Made by a program: the position numbers and the translations under genes
Shown: one piece after another, positions 41,505 to 51,796 of the stretch
How the letters are laid out: each line of letters begins with the position of its first letter
Numbering within the stretch: position 1 is the first letter of the stretch
Origin: Lachancea dasiensis
Taxonomy: Eukaryota; Ascomycota; Saccharomycetes; Saccharomycetales; Saccharomycetaceae
Direction of reading: 5' to 3'
DNA: 64,000 nt
Assembly: GCA_900074725.1 (NCBI GenBank)
Contig: LT598455.1
Span: 311,802-375,801 of the forward strand
The notes under the pieces: generated by a model
What the model saw: the letters and a program-made list of their open reading frames with translations, nothing else
The model's database searches: none
What the model was told of the DNA's origin: nothing

Positions 41505-42740
41505 ATGGTACCACCAAAAAAGAGTGTTAAAATGGACCTTAACTCGTTCCTGAACGATGAGTCGTTCGGTGAATCGTGGGCCGAGGACGAAGTCGATTTG
41601 GAAAAGATCAACATCCCAATCCAAGGAGCTAAACTGGGCGGCAGACCGGGATTGGACTCTATGGGTGGCCTCGGTGGTGGCCTCGGCGGAGGTAAGGGCT
41701 CACGCTTGGACCCTGCTTTGGCTCCAGAACGTTCCGAGAGAGTGCAGTACGACATTCCAAACTACCCTCCATACAGAGCTGTCATCAACAACCTTCCCTG
41801 GGACGTTGCCGAGGAAGGAATCAAAGCGTGGGTTGAAGATGGTTTGAATAGACCAGGTGCCGTGCAAGATGTGGCTGCTCCAAGAGACTATAATGAGCCC
41901 TCCAGACTCAAGGGATTTGCATTCGTAACGTTGTGTGATCGTGAAGCCCTTGAGGCATCCCTTAGGTTCAATGCCACCAAGTTGAACGAACGTACCGTCT
42001 ACGTTTCTGTTGCTGCTCCTAACAAGGGAGGCTTCAGAGGCGGTGACAGAATGGGCGGTGGTTTCGATGACATGGACTGGGGTGCCGCCAGAGGTTCGAA
42101 CTTCCAAGGTTCTGAGAGAAGAGAAGATCCAGATTTGGACTGGGGCCAAGCTCGTGGTTCCGGCTTCCAAGCGTCTGCCGATAGAAGACCAAGAAGAGAA
42201 GATCCAGACTTGGACTGGGGTCAGGCCCGTGGCTCCGGCTTCCAAGCTTCTGCTGAAAGGAGACCAAGAACAGAAGAAGCGAACTTGGACTGGGGCTCCG
42301 CTAGGGGCTCTGGCTTCCAAGCTTCTGCCGAAAGAAAGCCAAGAAGAGAAGAGCCAGATCTAGACTGGGGTTCCGCCAGGGGTTCCGGCTTCCAAGAAAG
42401 ACCAGCCAGACTTGAAAGAAAACCCAGAGATGAACCAGAATTAGACTGGAATTCTGCTAGGGGTGCCAAATTCGGCCAGCCTCGTGCTAGCCCAAGAACC
42501 ACTCAAACTAGAAACGCTAAGGCCTCTCCAGCTACTGCCACGCAGGAGACTCCTAAGATTCAAAAATCATCTTATGATATTCTGTCAGCGGAGGATGACG
42601 ACGAAGAAGCTGCTCCATCGGACTCTACCCAGAAGGTGGCCGAAAAAAAAAGTGAAGTGGCCGAACTGGAACAAAAAACCGCCAAGCTGACTGTTAGCGA
42701 AGACGAGGGTCAAGAATGGGAAACTGTGGGTAAGAAATAA
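41505..42740 (+). CDS. TIF3: Translation initiation factor eIF4B
   Basis: RNA-binding factor that stimulates the eIF4A helicase and 40S recruitment. The 411 residues start MVPPKKSVKMDLNSFL, like yeast MAPPKKTVKKMDLTSFL; the frame extends nine codons upstream only from a TTG. The acidic N terminus and Gly-rich segment are followed by an RRM (about 87-180) with AVINNLPWDVAEEG and RLKGFAFVTL. Then come six tandem repeats of about 26 residues built on a D-x-D-W-G-x-A-R-G-S-x-F-Q core; S. cerevisiae has seven. The tail QKSSYDILSAEDDDEE...EWETVGKK also matches. It is beside the FMP27-family gene, not beside MMS1. Confidence 0.95.
   Translation: MVPPKKSVKMDLNSFLNDESFGESWAEDEVDLEKINIPIQGAKLGGRPGLDSMGGLGGGLGGGKGSRLDPALAPERSERVQYDIPNYPPYRAVINNLPWDVAEEGIKAWVEDGLNRPGAVQDVAAPRDYNEPSRLKGFAFVTLCDREALEASLRFNATKLNERTVYVSVAAPNKGGFRGGDRMGGGFDDMDWGAARGSNFQGSERREDPDLDWGQARGSGFQASADRRPRREDPDLDWGQARGSGFQASAERRPRTEEANLDWGSARGSGFQASAERKPRREEPDLDWGSARGSGFQERPARLERKPRDEPELDWNSARGAKFGQPRASPRTTQTRNAKASPATATQETPKIQKSSYDILSAEDDDEEAAPSDSTQKVAEKKSEVAELEQKTAKLTVSEDEGQEWETVGKK
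42070..42490 (+). repeat. Intragenic repeats of TIF3
   Basis: Six in-frame copies of a roughly 78-bp unit coding D-L-D-W-G-(Q/S)-A-R-G-S-G-F-Q-A followed by S-A-(D/E)-R-(R/K)-P-R. The central copies (about 42130-42350) are the most alike in DNA; the last, ELDWNSARGAKFG, is the most diverged. Repeat number varies between yeasts. Confidence 0.9.
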
Positions 42741-43395
42741 ATCGTGATTTAAGTTATAAACAAGATAATTCGTAGAAAGCCTGAATCAAAGAAAAATTAA
42801 TTAATCTCTTAGGAGAATCTAAGTACTACTTTGTTGCTGAGATACTTAACGCGCTTCCCTTTGAAGCAAGGGCACACTTTAGTGACCAACTCGTACGTAC
42901 GTAATACTGAAGCTGGCAATCGTGGTCAATGTGTCGAACTCTGGCGCGTTATTATTCTGGCTTCCATGCTCCTCCTCAAAAAATCAAATATATTACACAG
43001 TGAGATGCGTACAATGACGATGAATACTCGAGAAGCATGAGGGATAGTCTCAGCTGTCAAATGTCAGGAATTTCTGAACGAGTGTTTCTTCCGGACCTTC
43101 GACATTCGAGAGCGGGACCAAACTATCTTTTAGCTTGATACGTTCTACCATAATGCAAAAGAGGCGGTAAAAATCTCTACAAAGCATGTTCTTATGCTCG
43201 TGATGTTCGCATATATATGCTTCAAAAGTTGTTGAATTTCCTGTCGCTGGCGGTGCTCTATCGATCGTATTTCGTTACCGCTTTTGAACCTAATTTATTG
43301 ATACATCCCCGTTTATTACTGACGATCACAGATGGATTCTGGCATTTACTGACACCATCTTCAAATGCAACCGGAGGAAGCATAAAGAACAATAT
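42741..43395. other. TIF3 3' spacer
   Basis: Spacer between two plus-strand genes. It holds the TIF3 3' end and the promoter of the next gene, with a TATATATG near 43210. No other gene is recognised. Confidence 0.45.
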
Positions 43396-44046
43396 ATGAG
43401 CACCCGACAGCACGACTCGAGAGAGCACGCCTCAAACTTTTTCAAAAAATGCACAACAGTTTCGTCAAACGGACGAATACCCTTGGGATCGAAATCTATC
43501 AATTTATCCCAGCTGATGGACGACAAACAACACTATAGCGCTAAAACCCATAGACAGCAGAAGGTGGGCTCGAATGCCTTTTTTTCAAGCTTAACCGTTG
43601 AGCCCAAGAATAGGCGCCAGGAAGCAGAACTAGTAACAGTTGCTGACTTCCTTGCTTCCGACCGTATCTTTAGATATGCCAGATATGAAGGTCACCGCCG
43701 AGCTCGCAAGCAGCTGCGTCCAGAGCTTCTGAAATGCCAGGGGTTGGTCAATCGTGTTTTAAGAAATGTGCATGCGCTAGATACAACATTAAAACTTCAA
43801 AGAAACGGGGCAATTCCAGTAAGTTATGACAAACTGATACAAGTGCGGTGTGTCAAAAGACTGTCCAGTACAGAGACTCTGGCCGTAAGTGAGTCTGGAA
43901 ACGTCAGACTGGTCGTCCTTCATGGATCCACCAAGCTAGCCAATCATGAGTCACGAGGGTGTGTGCCCATATTAATCAACACCAAGTCGAGCGTCTCTTT
44001 GTATCCTGGACTAATGTGGTGTCTTGAATGGCGACTTGGCGCATAA
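43396..44046 (+). CDS. Uncharacterised protein, possible YIL152W counterpart
   Basis: 216 residues from an ATG, basic, without a signal peptide, membrane segment or motif I recognise. A middle part (VTVADFLASDRIFRYARYEG, then RRARKQLRPELLKCQGLVNRVLRN) looks helical and charged; the C-terminal third (TLAVSESGNVRLVVLHG, PILINTKSSVSLYPGLMWC) looks like beta strands. The gene converges on the ESL1/ESL2-type gene with 140 bp between. In S. cerevisiae the uncharacterised YIL152W sits in the same convergent position next to ESL1 (YIL151C), so position suggests that counterpart; I cannot confirm it from sequence. Function unknown. Confidence 0.6.
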   Translation: MSTRQHDSREHASNFFKKCTTVSSNGRIPLGSKSINLSQLMDDKQHYSAKTHRQQKVGSNAFFSSLTVEPKNRRQEAELVTVADFLASDRIFRYARYEGHRRARKQLRPELLKCQGLVNRVLRNVHALDTTLKLQRNGAIPVSYDKLIQVRCVKRLSSTETLAVSESGNVRLVVLHGSTKLANHESRGCVPILINTKSSVSLYPGLMWCLEWRLGA

Positions 44047-44186
44047 GGTTATACTAGCACTCTAGCATTACCAGATTTTATCGCTAAATTTATGACTTAT
44101 TTAAATGCAATTATGAAGGACGCACTGTTTTTTTTATGCGCACCATTTACCTATCTCTGTAAATTACAGTAATGCCCTATTCACCC

Positions 44187-47100
44187 TCAATTAGTACAGG
44201 CATGATGAGTGAGTCCAATTTGATTGCAAACGGCTAGCATGAAACGACTGCTGACAGTGCGTATATTTTGTGTGTGTGCTTTCAGCCGCATGTTGGTATC
44301 GTCGCTCACAAGTGCAACAAAACGGAATGGGTCTTGCTCGGTTGAAACAATATAGTCTTGTCCCGCCTCCTCCGCCTGGCTGTTGAGTGTTTCGAATTTT
44401 TTCTGCGCCTTGAAAACAGCCTCTATGACAAATTCGTCGACATGAGAGCGCCAAGTAATCTGCTCTTCGAATTCCAAATGCTCTTCCAAGTGAGTAGCTA
44501 CGTTACCAGTAAACCTCAGTGGTAGCAGACGTTTCTCACTATAAAGCTGTCTAGCTGTTATCACGGCGCGAGTCGCTGCTTCAACAACAGTTTCGTCTTT
44601 CGATTTACGCAGAAATCTAAGTTCTTGAAAAGTCGTTAAACAGATTGCAAAACGGAGGACACCATTTGTCGCCAACTTGTAGACATGGGCAAAATGACGT
44701 AACCAAGATGTTGCATCTAGGACAAAGTAAGAGACCCCGCTATCACAGTAACACGCAAGATCTCCTGCAGGAAACTTAGCTTCATGGGATTGTTCTATGA
44801 AGTACGGGTTCATGCAAGTATCGAGCCATTCCCGTTCCAACCTATCAAGCTCACTCGTTGGTGTTTCTTCCGGCTTAGGGAGGGATTGTGCTCTTGGATA
44901 CCGTTCAGTATTGAAATCATCACCACCTTGTATAGGACCTTTTTCTAAATTGCCTGATGTGAACAGTGAGCAGGTAATTAAAGCACCATTTTTGTTGAAA
45001 CATGTATAGTCTGGATGAATTTGTCTATACCCAGGGAGATCGAAAATCGTAATGCCTTCCAGCATACTTAAGCCCGGTTGAGCATTGATGTCAAGGTTTC
45101 TTGCAGAAATTTCTTCGAATCTGGAAATTGTTGAATGAATATACATTTGGTCATCAATTAGAATTGGACCTTCCTCGAATTTAAAGGAAAAGTTTTGTAG
45201 CGGATGGCCCGCAGCTAACGGACGCTTAGATTGAACGGGAATATGAGAGAGTTTTAACCCCCATGAAAAGTTCTGGGCCATGCCCTTGAATAAAAAAATG
45301 AGTCGACAAGCACGCTTCCAAAATTTTAAACCTATCTCGTCCTCCTCATCGAAGCTAATTCCATCGATGGGGGAGTCTAAAAAGGAAATATCCTTGATGC
45401 CATTGTATTCCGAATTTTCACAGTTCATTTGTGATTTCATTGAGATAACATCAAACCACAAAGTTCCCCAACATTTCCAAACTTCTGGCAAATCCTCATT
45501 TTTGCTGAAATGATTAACAAGTGTGAAGACATCTACACTATCAAACTGTTCACACAACGTGTCAATGGGCGAGGTTTTGTAAACATTATCCAGGACAACA
45601 GCAATCAACATATTCAAGAAATTTATAATGCTGTTCCAAGGGAATAACTGTCTCATCAATGTTATCCAAAACGACTTCAGGGTCTCATTTGGCAGCTTTT
45701 CAATTCTTATAGAGGTCGCCAGTAGAAAGTAGGCCCAAGGTAGCAGATGAGGTGCACCTACCACCAAGGGACCATGCAGAAAGTTTTTCAACAAAATGGC
45801 ACTGCACTTCATCGACGTAACATTGATGTTCGCCAAAGATTGTTTCCAAATTGCAATGTCCTCCGGAAACTCATAAAGAAACCTTGGTGAATCTACATTC
45901 TCCAAGAAATCGTCGGCAGAAGCGTTCAAAAGTTTTTCTGACGAGTTCGATTTCGATTTGCGCCGTTCCTTGCGTTCCTTCCTTTCTTTTAAAAACTTGG
46001 GAAGTTCAAAAAGAAGCGCGAAGGGATTCTTAGGATCTCCAAAACCGACCAACTGTAGTATGTGTGATTCCGCAAAAAGTGGTGCATGTCTGAAAAAGTA
46101 TTTGACGCGCTCCCCTTCTTGCAGAAATATGTCCTGATGACTGAAAAAGTCATTGGTACCCAAGGAGAGGCCAAATTTGTGCTGGAAAAATGTGAGCACC
46201 ACCTTTTGTAACTCAGGGCTTTCCAGAAAGCTCGACAGCAGCATAACCTCACTGTGCTTCAAGTATTCCACCATTAGAGAATTTCTGTGGTTCCCACTGT
46301 TTCTTTCGGCAAACGCTCTTTGGTAAATGTTGTCAATCACGAGTTGCATGTATTGTTGTGAGGGGATAAACGTATCACGACAAAAAACACTCTTTCCCAA
46401 ATTTACAAAAGCCTCCAGAGTATTCTGTTGAACCGTAGACATATGATAGTACAGCTTACCATGTCCACATGTGTGGTTCAAGGCTTGTTTGTACCAGTGC
46501 TCTGCACTTAACTTCCAATCGATAAAGCCTGAAGGATATAGCGCTATGGCCATTCGTGACAAGTCGCCCAGCCGCTCTAACCACGGAGTGGTGAATTTAT
46601 GCGGCATGTCGCTCAGCATATTGGAAATCGAGATAAATACGTGGGTAATAAACTGACAGCACACCTCTGGGTCCATAAAGTTAGAAAAATTTTTGAGCAC
46701 GTCAAGAAAAGTAATTGTCCCATGAACCCAGAGTCTTCGCTCAATGCGATAAATACTGACAATCTCTTGCCCTATCAATAGATCGGCGTCCGGCTGGGAC
46801 GGGAGCAGCGCCGTAGTAATGAATGCAACGTAATTGTTTATAAGCTCGGCGTTGACTTTATAAATGACCCAAAGATTTTTCAGATCCGTCGTTTGGGAGA
46901 AGGTCAAGTGCGAACATCGTTCCTGAAGCTCAACTTCTTGTTTCACTATGTTGCGATAAATGTCTTGTAATTTCTGGACGAGTGCCTGACTCGTTTGATT
47001 TGGGGTCTGTGAGACCGCTTTCTGATTTTCATTAGGATTATTGTTCTCCTCACCGTTATTACTGTTATCATCATTTTTTTGATCGTGACTATCATTATTG

Positions 47101-47747
47101 GAGGTTTGATGTTGGCCGTTATTATTGCCTTCGTTAGAATTGTTGTCGTTAATATCATTTCTTTTATTATTGTCATCTGAATGCTGAAAATCGTCGGAAT
47201 CGTTGCTGTCTTGGGGTCCCGAATGTTTGGTGTAACGCGGCAAAGGGGCCTCGGCGCTCGATGACTGCGTTTTTGTAAGGGGACGAAGTTTGAACATGCG
47301 CCCAGAGCGACAATTATCGCCACCGTGCTTGCTGTTGGACTCAGTACCAAACTCGGTTAGGTTGACACTACCGTCATCCTCGACAGCGCTGGCCTGAGCA
47401 AGATTCGTACATGACGTTGTGGGCAAATACAAAGGCGAGCTACCCCGATCCGGCGACACGACTGAAACCTGAGGAGTCACGTCGCAAGCCACTCCATTTG
47501 TTGAGGATGTGAGGTCAGTGGGGGCTGACGAAGTTATCTGCCGACTGCTGGTACAATCTAAGTTCGACACCGATCTCCTCGCATTTGCGCCGGTCCCTAT
47601 ACGCCTTTTGGCGGAATTTGACCCTCGCATCTCATAGGAACATGAATGCTGTCGCTTCTGCTGACCATGTGGCAGTCCTTGTATCTTCTTGTGCCCCAAC
47701 GATATACCCGAAGGGTTGTTAAGGTCCTGCATTATATCCATCTGCAT
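44187..47747 (-). CDS. ESL1: Est1/Smg-like PIN-domain protein, Esl1/Esl2 family
   Basis: 1186 residues (Esl1 about 1118, Esl2 about 1195 in S. cerevisiae). After a Ser/Asn-rich disordered N terminus with Asn/Asp runs (about 175-240), the chain enters an Est1-type 14-3-3/TPR region: LWVIYKVNAELINNYVAF, WVHGTITFLDVLKNFSNF, YYHMSTVQQNTLEAFVNLGK. The C-terminal ~190 residues are a PIN domain: VLDATSWLRHF near 1004, FQELRFLRKSKDE, and LVSDDTNMRLKA near the end, with the acidic residues expected of a PIN metal site. Est1/Smg6-type proteins act in telomere maintenance or mRNA decay; yeast Esl1/Esl2 roles are little defined. The single gene is probably ancestral to both, so the symbol is a choice by position. 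Confidence 0.87.
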   Translation of the reverse strand: MQMDIMQDLNNPSGISLGHKKIQGLPHGQQKRQHSCSYEMRGSNSAKRRIGTGANARRSVSNLDCTSSRQITSSAPTDLTSSTNGVACDVTPQVSVVSPDRGSSPLYLPTTSCTNLAQASAVEDDGSVNLTEFGTESNSKHGGDNCRSGRMFKLRPLTKTQSSSAEAPLPRYTKHSGPQDSNDSDDFQHSDDNNKRNDINDNNSNEGNNNGQHQTSNNDSHDQKNDDNSNNGEENNNPNENQKAVSQTPNQTSQALVQKLQDIYRNIVKQEVELQERCSHLTFSQTTDLKNLWVIYKVNAELINNYVAFITTALLPSQPDADLLIGQEIVSIYRIERRLWVHGTITFLDVLKNFSNFMDPEVCCQFITHVFISISNMLSDMPHKFTTPWLERLGDLSRMAIALYPSGFIDWKLSAEHWYKQALNHTCGHGKLYYHMSTVQQNTLEAFVNLGKSVFCRDTFIPSQQYMQLVIDNIYQRAFAERNSGNHRNSLMVEYLKHSEVMLLSSFLESPELQKVVLTFFQHKFGLSLGTNDFFSHQDIFLQEGERVKYFFRHAPLFAESHILQLVGFGDPKNPFALLFELPKFLKERKERKERRKSKSNSSEKLLNASADDFLENVDSPRFLYEFPEDIAIWKQSLANINVTSMKCSAILLKNFLHGPLVVGAPHLLPWAYFLLATSIRIEKLPNETLKSFWITLMRQLFPWNSIINFLNMLIAVVLDNVYKTSPIDTLCEQFDSVDVFTLVNHFSKNEDLPEVWKCWGTLWFDVISMKSQMNCENSEYNGIKDISFLDSPIDGISFDEEDEIGLKFWKRACRLIFLFKGMAQNFSWGLKLSHIPVQSKRPLAAGHPLQNFSFKFEEGPILIDDQMYIHSTISRFEEISARNLDINAQPGLSMLEGITIFDLPGYRQIHPDYTCFNKNGALITCSLFTSGNLEKGPIQGGDDFNTERYPRAQSLPKPEETPTSELDRLEREWLDTCMNPYFIEQSHEAKFPAGDLACYCDSGVSYFVLDATSWLRHFAHVYKLATNGVLRFAICLTTFQELRFLRKSKDETVVEAATRAVITARQLYSEKRLLPLRFTGNVATHLEEHLEFEEQITWRSHVDEFVIEAVFKAQKKFETLNSQAEEAGQDYIVSTEQDPFRFVALVSDDTNMRLKAHTQNIRTVSSRFMLAVCNQIGLTHHACTN

Positions 47748-50030
47748 GTGTATAAAGAGGTTGATTTACCGCACCACAGATACACGGACACTTCCCAAGG
47801 ATAATTTCAAAGCTAACTCTGCCTACTTAATCAGAGTAACGCCAGAAGGGATAATGTTGAACCTGGGTTGGGCAGAGCCTACGTTAAATCATGAGCCACC
47901 CCTCCTCCTAAGGAACTGATATTATATGGATTCATAAAATTTGCCACACTGGGGAAAATAAATGTCATCATAGACGAATATTCAAATATTCTTAGATCGA
48001 AGTCAACCAACGAATCTTCGACAAAGCGTTCGAGGCCGTTTTCACGCTTCTGAACGTTTTAGTTGTCGAGAGTTTGTTAAAGTTAATTTTGTTATATATT
48101 GTCGGACGCTTGAATGCTAACGTCACAATTTTCGATCAAAGCGAAATTGTGAACTTCTTCTGATTGCCAATCAGTTGAGGATCCCTTCTTCTCCCAGGAT
48201 GGAGACCCTTAGCATTTTCAAAGTTTAAAAATTCACGGAGTCTAAGAGGGCTCCTAGCCCCAATCTTCTGCTTTGCTTGTATCATTTTTTGGTGTTGGTA
48301 AAACCGTCTTGGACTTACCGAACAGTTACCCTTTTAGATAAGTTTGAGTGATTGCCTTGCTGCTGTTTCTCCTGCGCTCGAGTGTGTTTCACTTAAACCC
48401 AGCGACAAAACCATCAATCGGCCACTTTCTGGACCATGGGCATATATACAGGCAATCGTCACTACTCTTGTAGAGTTCTACTACTGTAATAGCACCGAGT
48501 TGCAAAATAGTAACCTGGTGTCAGTATAGTACGACGTGATACCTGCAACGTCAGTAAAACTAGAGTGAACAACAAGGTGAATAATCAACAGGGGAGCAGC
48601 TATTGCACATAGATCCTTGACCTGCTAATAATATTGTCCAAAAAATCAACAATCTGTCTGTTGGGTACAATTACTGGATAATTCAGCCCTCACTGCACCC
48701 AAATTATTCCAGCCAGCTTTTACGCAAATGCCGTTTTTTGTCCCTGATATGAACCAGATATCCAAAGAGAGCCAGAAGTTACTTACAAGCTCCGAGATTA
48801 GTATAAATTGGTCAGAATATCATACACGATGTGTATAGACAAATTGAACGATACACTCAGCGAATTAGCGACTGCTGACGCTGACTACCCGCAGCATATC
48901 TCTTCTCTTATAAGCTGCAGAAACTTTCAACGGTTATGTCCAAAACCACAGCGTATATGTTAGGAGGGCGATGGTTTGTATTGTAAAAGTTGAACTTTCG
49001 TCAAATTAGAAAACGACAAGCCTCGTGATCGGAAAGAGCTTGTATTCGATAGTGGTGTGCAAAAATTCAACTTGCGATCGAGTTTTCAGTGAGAATAGTC
49101 AGGATATATATTGATTTACCTTTTTCAACTCTTTGATACATTGTAATTTTAACGCCTGGTATCCGATAAAAGCTGTTGACTTGAGCAGCCACTTTGAACT
49201 GTCCTCTAATGCTATTTGGACTGTAATTTGATCCGTACGCGGGAGACAGAGCCCCCATTTATACAGAATTCTGACAGGAATGGAATGGGTACTGTGAGGC
49301 CCATATAAACAAAGAAACTGCCACTACGTTGGGAAATGGGATGATTGACTTAGGAGGGCAATCCACGATCCTTCACGTAACTATTCGTTTGCATTCCATT
49401 GCTTGTGCATCTCGTTTTGCTGACGTTTTCCATATCACTTCGAACCAATTTGACACTACGTTAAGGTTAGATAGTATACATCTGGTGGCTATCAAAACAT
49501 GACTAGGTATACTTCACTTACTTTTGCTAGAGTCATATATTTGTGAGCGAGAGTCTGCTCTTCGGGTCATTTTAAAATTGTATTGGCAGTGTTGATGTCT
49601 AGGCTAAGTAATCTCGATTTATTTTCCACACCCAATAAAATGCTAACTCGGCAGCTCGTAACATCAGCACCGCGCGATGAGCTAGCAAGCATACACTGGG
49701 GATACAGTAGGCTTTATAGCCCCTACAGCTGGCTTTCCTGCGAGGAAAGCCTTTGCTGGGGCGAAATTTTAGGCTTTCACCTGTGCGACCAGACCTTGAA
49801 CAGAACCATATTAAACTATCATTCGACCCACCACTTTCCCGCGTAAAAATGAAGCGCGGTTGGTTTTCCATCTGCTAACTGTTCGGCGAAACCGTCAAGT
49901 ACGGGATCGTCGTCTTCTATCGTATATAGCGCTTAAGCTGCCATAACACTGTATATGCTCATCATGATTATATTCGATTGAAAACCATAGTAATCTAAGG
50001 GGAATTGGATATCAAGTGAATGAGCGTAAC
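47748..50030. other. ESL1-VPS45 divergent spacer (2.28 kb), no gene recognised
   Basis: A long promoter region for this genome. An ATG frame of 63 codons on the minus strand at 49067-49258 (MGALSPAYGSNYSPNSIRGQ...) and a 61-codon plus frame at 48344-48529 are open but unrecognised. No tRNA is seen. The last few hundred bases before 50031 should be the VPS45 promoter. Confidence 0.45.
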
Positions 50031-51767
50031 ATGGATCTCTTCAAGGTGTCAGACTTCTACCTCAATCGAATTGCTAGCTCTCGAACAAAAATCTCTCGAG
50101 ATGCTGAACCTAAAACTAAAATAAAGGCACTCCTTTTGGACAAACATACCACGGGCACTATTTCAATGTGCACAACCCAAACAGAATTGCTGGAGCAGGA
50201 GCTATACCTGATAGATACTCTTGAAAATCAGAATAGAGATGTGATGCGTCATATGAGATGCCTTGTTTACGCCAAACCGACCGATGAAACAATCGAACTG
50301 CTGGCCACAGAACTTCAGAACCCTAAATACAGCGAATACCAAATCTTTTTCAATAATATGGTGACTAAGACACAGTTGGAACGCTTAGCTGAGTGTGACG
50401 ATTTGGAACTTGTCCATAAAGTTGAGGAAATTTTCCAGGACTACCAAATTCTAAACGAGAACTTATTTTCCCTTGATTTACCGCCGTCTAAGCTCTTCAC
50501 CAACCATCTGATTTGGGAGCCGGTGGGCCTCCAAGAGACAGCGCGGGGGTTGACTTCTCTTTTGCTGTCACTGAAGTTGAAGCCTCTAATACGCTACGAG
50601 GCAGGCAGTCGGCTGGCATCGAAGCTTGCACATGAAGTGCTCCAAACGATACACCAAAACGAAAGAACTTTATTCGACTTCCCACCACTAGATTCGCCCC
50701 CTTTACTTTTTATTATTGATCGCCACCATGATGCTCTGACCCCGCTGCTTCAGCCGTGGACCTATCAATCAATGACCAATGAATACTTGGGGATCAAAAG
50801 GAATATAGTGGATCTTTCCAAAGTGCCTGAGATTGATCCCTCTATGAAGCAAGTTGTTCTCTCCGCAAAGCAAGATAACTTCTTCCACGAAACAATGTTC
50901 TTGAACTTTGGGGAACTGGGTGACAAAGTAAAACAATATGTTTCGAGCTACAAAGACAAGACCAAGTCCAACAGCCAGATAAATACGATTGAAGACATAA
51001 AGCAGTTTATCGGGAAGTATCCGGAGTTTAGAAGACTTTCTGGTGACGTTTCTAAGCACATGGCGATAGTTGGCGAACTTGATCGTCAATTACAAGACAA
51101 GCATATTTGGGAAATAAGTGAATTAGAGCAAAATATATCGGCCCACGCTACCGATTATCAAAACTACAAAGATTTGCTGAACCTTATATTAGACCCGAAG
51201 ATTGACAGTTATTACAAATTAAAGCTTGCCTGTGTATTCTCACTGAAAAACTCTGGCTCTGCCCAGTTTGCTGAAATATCAAGAGCTCTATCCCTTCAAG
51301 TGAGTCCAGAAGAGGTCAATTTTTTTCACCACTTCAACAGTATATTCCAAACACGAACTCAACAGTCAGCTACAGGCCGGGATAGGGATGACCTGATCAG
51401 CGAGCTCGCCAAAAAATTCAACCAAAAGGGACAACATAAGGCCGATAATGTGTTTATGCAACACGTACCTGAACTTTTTGCTCTTCTCAACGACCTATCC
51501 AAAAATAAAGTCTCCGAAGACAAGTATCCATTCTTAGAAAATTCGCCCAGAAAGTTTCCTCCTCAGGATGTCATAATATTTTTTGCTGGTGGAGTCACCT
51601 TCGAAGAAGCACGAGTATTACACCAATTTAACAAAACGATGTCCGAGGAAAATGACGGAAAGATTAGAGCAGTCTTAGGTGGAACTAGTATCCTCGGTAC
51701 TCGTGATTTCATGGATTACTGCAAGACGTCAGGTAAGAAAGAGACCGAATTATCTGATCTTCTGTAA
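50031..51767 (+). CDS. VPS45: Sec1/Munc18-family protein Vps45
   Basis: SM protein that binds the syntaxin Tlg2 (and Pep12-type SNAREs) to promote vesicle fusion at the trans-Golgi and endosome. The 578-residue protein starts MDLFKVSDFYLNRI, like S. cerevisiae MNLFDVADFYINKI (577 aa); the frame extends five codons upstream only from a GTG. Family blocks are KALLLDKHTTGTISMCTTQT, ELQNPKYSEYQIFFNNMV, LTPLLQPWTYQSMTNEYLGI, HETMFLNFGELGDKVKQYVS, HMAIVGELDRQL, DVIIFFAGGVTFEEARVLH and VLGGTSILGT. Its stop is only 29 bp from the stop of the convergent CTI6. Confidence 0.95.
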   Translation: MDLFKVSDFYLNRIASSRTKISRDAEPKTKIKALLLDKHTTGTISMCTTQTELLEQELYLIDTLENQNRDVMRHMRCLVYAKPTDETIELLATELQNPKYSEYQIFFNNMVTKTQLERLAECDDLELVHKVEEIFQDYQILNENLFSLDLPPSKLFTNHLIWEPVGLQETARGLTSLLLSLKLKPLIRYEAGSRLASKLAHEVLQTIHQNERTLFDFPPLDSPPLLFIIDRHHDALTPLLQPWTYQSMTNEYLGIKRNIVDLSKVPEIDPSMKQVVLSAKQDNFFHETMFLNFGELGDKVKQYVSSYKDKTKSNSQINTIEDIKQFIGKYPEFRRLSGDVSKHMAIVGELDRQLQDKHIWEISELEQNISAHATDYQNYKDLLNLILDPKIDSYYKLKLACVFSLKNSGSAQFAEISRALSLQVSPEEVNFFHHFNSIFQTRTQQSATGRDRDDLISELAKKFNQKGQHKADNVFMQHVPELFALLNDLSKNKVSEDKYPFLENSPRKFPPQDVIIFFAGGVTFEEARVLHQFNKTMSEENDGKIRAVLGGTSILGTRDFMDYCKTSGKKETELSDLL

Positions 51768-51796
51768 AGAATCTATTTAGACATCCTGCCAGGACA

